Positions 6,468 through 7,906 of a stretch of 7,906 nt of DNA are shown here, in pieces. A program made the translations under genes and the position numbers. Every line of letters starts with the position of its first letter. The first letter of the stretch is position 1. The DNA is from JAGPHI01 sp036661035 (lineage in GTDB: Bacteria; Bacillota; Clostridia; Oscillospirales; Ruminococcaceae), in NCBI GenBank assembly GCA_036661035.1, contig JAVWZM010000090.1:1-7906 (forward strand), given 5' to 3'. Below the pieces are notes generated by a model. It was not told the origin of the DNA. It saw only the letters and a list, made by a program, of their open reading frames with translations, and did not search any database.

Positions 6468-6498
6468 AGGTATCATAAGTATTTATGATACCTATTAT
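6463..6498. repeat. perfect 16-bp inverted repeat before the ytvI-like gene
   Basis: ATAATAGGTATCATAA (6463-6478) and its exact reverse complement (6483-6498) are separated by GTAT. The left arm overlaps a TATAAT -10 candidate, and the right arm ends 10 bp before the ribosome binding site. The position favours an operator for a dimeric regulator. In a transcript reading through from the anti-sigma gene it would form a stable AT-rich hairpin followed by TTATTTG, a poor U-tract, so a weak terminator or attenuator role is an alternative. Confidence 0.8.
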
Positions 6499-6508
6499 TT
6501 ATTTGTAT

Positions 6509-6514
6509 AAGGAG
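6509..6514 (+). promoter_or_regulatory. ribosome binding site deciding the ytvI-like start
   Basis: AAGGAG lies 8 nt before ATG at 6523. Its last G is the first base of an in-frame GTG at 6514, so a start there would leave no ribosome binding site; the ATG is preferred. Confidence 0.85.
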
Positions 6515-6522
6515 TGCCTGCG

Positions 6523-7602
6523 ATGCCAAGCCTTGAGAAAATGCGAGCATTTATAATTAAATTTGTTTTTTACGGGCTTATTTGTGCTCTTGTATATATC
6601 GTGATAAAATACGCTATGCCGTTTTTAACTCCTTTTGTTTTAGGATTTGCAATTGCTTTTTGCCTAAAGCCCCTTATAAACAAGATTACAGAAAAAACAC
6701 ATCTTTCTCGAAAGCCCGTGGCTGTGCTGATATTGATAGTGTTTTATGCCATTGTCGGCGCTCTTATAACTGTGCTTGGCACAAGAATAATCATCTTGTT
6801 GCGCGACATATTTATGAGCTTGCCCTCGTTTTACGAAAGCACTATATCCCCCGCGCTGATTGCCATGCAAAACCAGATAGAAACAATAGTAAAACAGTTT
6901 AACCCCACTATTTTAGATTTTATCGACGCCGTTGGAAACAGCATTGCAAATAGCCTTTCAGGCTTTGTAACCAGTATTTCCTCCGGCGCCATAACGGCAG
7001 TTACCTCTGCCGCTACACATGTACCTTCGTTTTTTATTAAGTTTTTGCTTACTATTATTGTATCGTTTTTCTGCGTGGTGGATTATTATACAATCACCAA
7101 ATTTTTTGCAAAACAAATGCCTGAAAGCACAAAAGAGATGCTGATGAAAATAAAAACAAGCGGAATTGACGTTTTGTTTAAATTTGCAAAAGCATACGCT
7201 ATGCTCTTAACCATAACCTTTGTAGAGCTTGCCATTGGTCTATCCCTTTTCCGTGTGCAAAACTCTATTTTGGTGGCGTTTGTAATTTCACTGGTGGATA
7301 TATTGCCGATACTTGGCACAGGCACCATTCTAATACCTTGGGGCATATTCAGCCTTATTATGGGCGATTTCCCCTTTGGCATTGGCATGTTGATTTTATA
7401 CGCAATAATTACAGTTGTGCGCCAAAGCCTGGAGCCGCGTGTTGTCGGCAAGCAAATAGGGCTTTATCCCCTTGTTACTCTTGTGTGCATGTTTGTGGGC
7501 GCACAGCTATTTGGTATTTGGGGCCTGTTTGGGCTACCGATTGCTGTAACAATATTAGTACAGCTTAACAAAGCCAACGAAATAAAGCTGTATAAAAAGT
7601 AA
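6523..7602 (+). CDS. ytvI: AI-2E/PerM family membrane permease, YtvI-like
   Basis: This 359-residue polytopic membrane protein belongs to the AI-2E (UPF0118/PerM) family. It has the usual layout: two N-terminal helices (about 11-28 and 32-48), a third (about 66-90), a less hydrophobic amphipathic stretch (about 95-165), then C-terminal helices from about 168 onward. Conserved family motifs are present: D-I-L-P-I-L-G-T-G (259-267), E-P-R-V-V-G-K with Q-I-G-L-Y-P-L (304-317), and G-I-W-G-L-F-G-L-P-I-A (331-341). Length and motif spelling fit the sporulation-associated YtvI branch of endospore formers, but the symbol is by resemblance only. Substrates differ across the family, including proposed autoinducer export and Na+/H+ exchange, and none can be assigned here. 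The gene seems monocistronic, with its own promoter region bearing a perfect 16-bp palindrome and a terminator 139 bp after the stop. Confidence 0.93.
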   Translation: MPSLEKMRAFIIKFVFYGLICALVYIVIKYAMPFLTPFVLGFAIAFCLKPLINKITEKTHLSRKPVAVLILIVFYAIVGALITVLGTRIIILLRDIFMSLPSFYESTISPALIAMQNQIETIVKQFNPTILDFIDAVGNSIANSLSGFVTSISSGAITAVTSAATHVPSFFIKFLLTIIVSFFCVVDYYTITKFFAKQMPESTKEMLMKIKTSGIDVLFKFAKAYAMLLTITFVELAIGLSLFRVQNSILVAFVISLVDILPILGTGTILIPWGIFSLIMGDFPFGIGMLILYAIITVVRQSLEPRVVGKQIGLYPLVTLVCMFVGAQLFGIWGLFGLPIAVTILVQLNKANEIKLYKK

Positions 7603-7614
7603 CCCGTAAACCAT

Positions 7615-7644
7615 TTGACATCGCAAAATAATTTGGGCTATTTT
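7615..7644 (+). promoter_or_regulatory. candidate promoter downstream of the ytvI-like gene
   Basis: A perfect -35, TTGACA (7615-7620), is followed 18 bp later by TATTTT (7639-7644), a 4-of-6 match to TATAAT. With the terminator at 7741-7783 this would define a non-coding transcript of about 130 nt. The -10 is weak and overlaps a small inverted repeat. Confidence 0.3.
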
Positions 7645-7740
7645 GCTAATAAAACGTCTATTGCCAAACATTGATTTATCACTGCGAGATGTGAAATTAA
7701 TTAAAAGAATGTACTGTAGCCGTTTCTCAAACGAAAATTC

Positions 7741-7783
7741 AAAGCCTGCAATTTGTTTAACTAAAACGAAATTGCAGGCTTTT
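7741..7783 (+). terminator. intrinsic terminator after the ytvI-like gene
   Basis: AAAGCCTGCAATTT (7741-7754) pairs perfectly with AAATTGCAGGCTTT (7769-7782), a 14-bp stem with a GCCTGC core and a 14-nt loop, ending in TTTT. GTTT/AAAC inside the loop can extend it. The A-run on the left arm means it could also stop minus-strand transcripts. It ends either the permease transcript or a short RNA from the 7615 promoter candidate. Confidence 0.8.
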
Positions 7784-7833
7784 GGTATTAATAGTGCGCT
7801 ATTTATAGTTATATTACAGCAATTTTACTTTTG

Positions 7834-7900
7834 ATTGTCCTACTCAAAGCCCCGTCTTTGCTGTATGCAACTTGACAAAAGGCTCGAGTACAAGGACAAT
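7834..7900. repeat. long interrupted palindrome (structured element) at the window edge
   Basis: The two ends, ATTGTCCT (7834-7841) and AGGACAAT (7893-7900), pair perfectly. Inside them further segments pair in nested order: ACTC/GAGT (7842-7845 with 7886-7889), AGCC/GGCT (7848-7851 with 7881-7884), GTC/GAC (7854-7856 with 7874-7876) and TTGC/GCAA (7858-7861 with 7867-7870) around a TGTAT loop. That is 23 pairs in one interrupted hairpin. It may be a structured RNA, a dispersed palindromic repeat or a promoter-region operator. It matches no RNA family I can name. Confidence 0.5.
7872..7900 (+). promoter_or_regulatory. candidate promoter at the window end
   Basis: A perfect TTGACA (7872-7877) is followed after 17 bp by GACAAT (7895-7900), 4 of 6 against TATAAT. 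It would drive a gene starting beyond the window. The -10 candidate coincides with the right arm of the long palindrome. Confidence 0.3.
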
Positions 7901-7906
7901 AATAAG

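Larger units (their letters stand above)
7603..7906. other. gene-free stretch at the window end
   Basis: These 304 bases show no reading frame with a convincing start, ribosome binding site and protein-like composition. They hold, in order, a TTGACA promoter candidate, a small GCAAAATA/TATTTTGC inverted repeat (7623-7630 with 7639-7646), a strong intrinsic terminator and a palindromic element that runs almost to the window edge. Confidence 0.7.

Noticed and set aside
7643..7834. 63-codon open frame on the plus strand after the ytvI-like gene
   Set aside because: It would start with TTG, has no ribosome binding site, and runs through the whole intrinsic terminator stem-loop.
1..7906. CRISPR array or cas genes accompanying the CARF protein
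   Set aside because: No regularly spaced direct repeats and no Cas-like proteins are visible on either strand of this window.

Overview
This AT-rich window looks like the chromosome of a Gram-positive Firmicute, most likely a gut-type Clostridia (Oscillospiraceae/Lachnospiraceae-like). The signs are a Clostridia-style pair of YmfF/YmfH M16 peptidase subunits, a membrane-anchored VanY-type carboxypeptidase, an ECF sigma factor with a DUF4179-type anti-sigma partner, a YtvI/AI-2E family membrane protein, strong GGAGG-type ribosome binding sites and sigma-A-like promoters. The assignment is inferred from gene families; no rRNA or other taxonomic marker is present.

Left half (1-4300, all on the minus strand). 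In transcription order this holds a CARF (CRISPR-associated Rossmann fold) protein with a C-terminal PD-(D/E)xK-like domain (DUF1887/Card1-like, TTG start), a VanY-family D-alanyl-D-alanine carboxypeptidase with its own near-consensus promoter, and two M16 peptidase subunits. The first M16 subunit lacks the zinc site but has the C-terminal R/Y motif. The second has the HxxEH zinc site and is cut by the window start after 200 codons. These two overlap by 8 bp and probably encode one heterodimeric protease.

Right half (4301-7602, plus strand). A divergent intergenic region carries back-to-back sigma-A-like promoters for the CARF gene and for an ECF sigma/anti-sigma operon whose genes overlap by 11 bp. 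A YtvI-like permease follows, with a perfect 16-bp inverted repeat over its probable promoter.

The last 304 bases (7603-7906) hold no convincing gene. They contain a possible promoter (TTGACA), a strong intrinsic terminator, and, against the window edge, a 67-nt sequence that can fold into one long interrupted hairpin overlapping another TTGACA box.

The genes lean towards cell-envelope biology (wall trimming, envelope stress sensing, membrane transport, peptide processing). The outlier is the CARF nuclease-like protein: no CRISPR array, cas gene or cyclic-oligonucleotide synthase is visible here, and the catalytic acidic residue of its (D/E)xK motif appears to be serine. It is the best candidate for under-described biology in the window.
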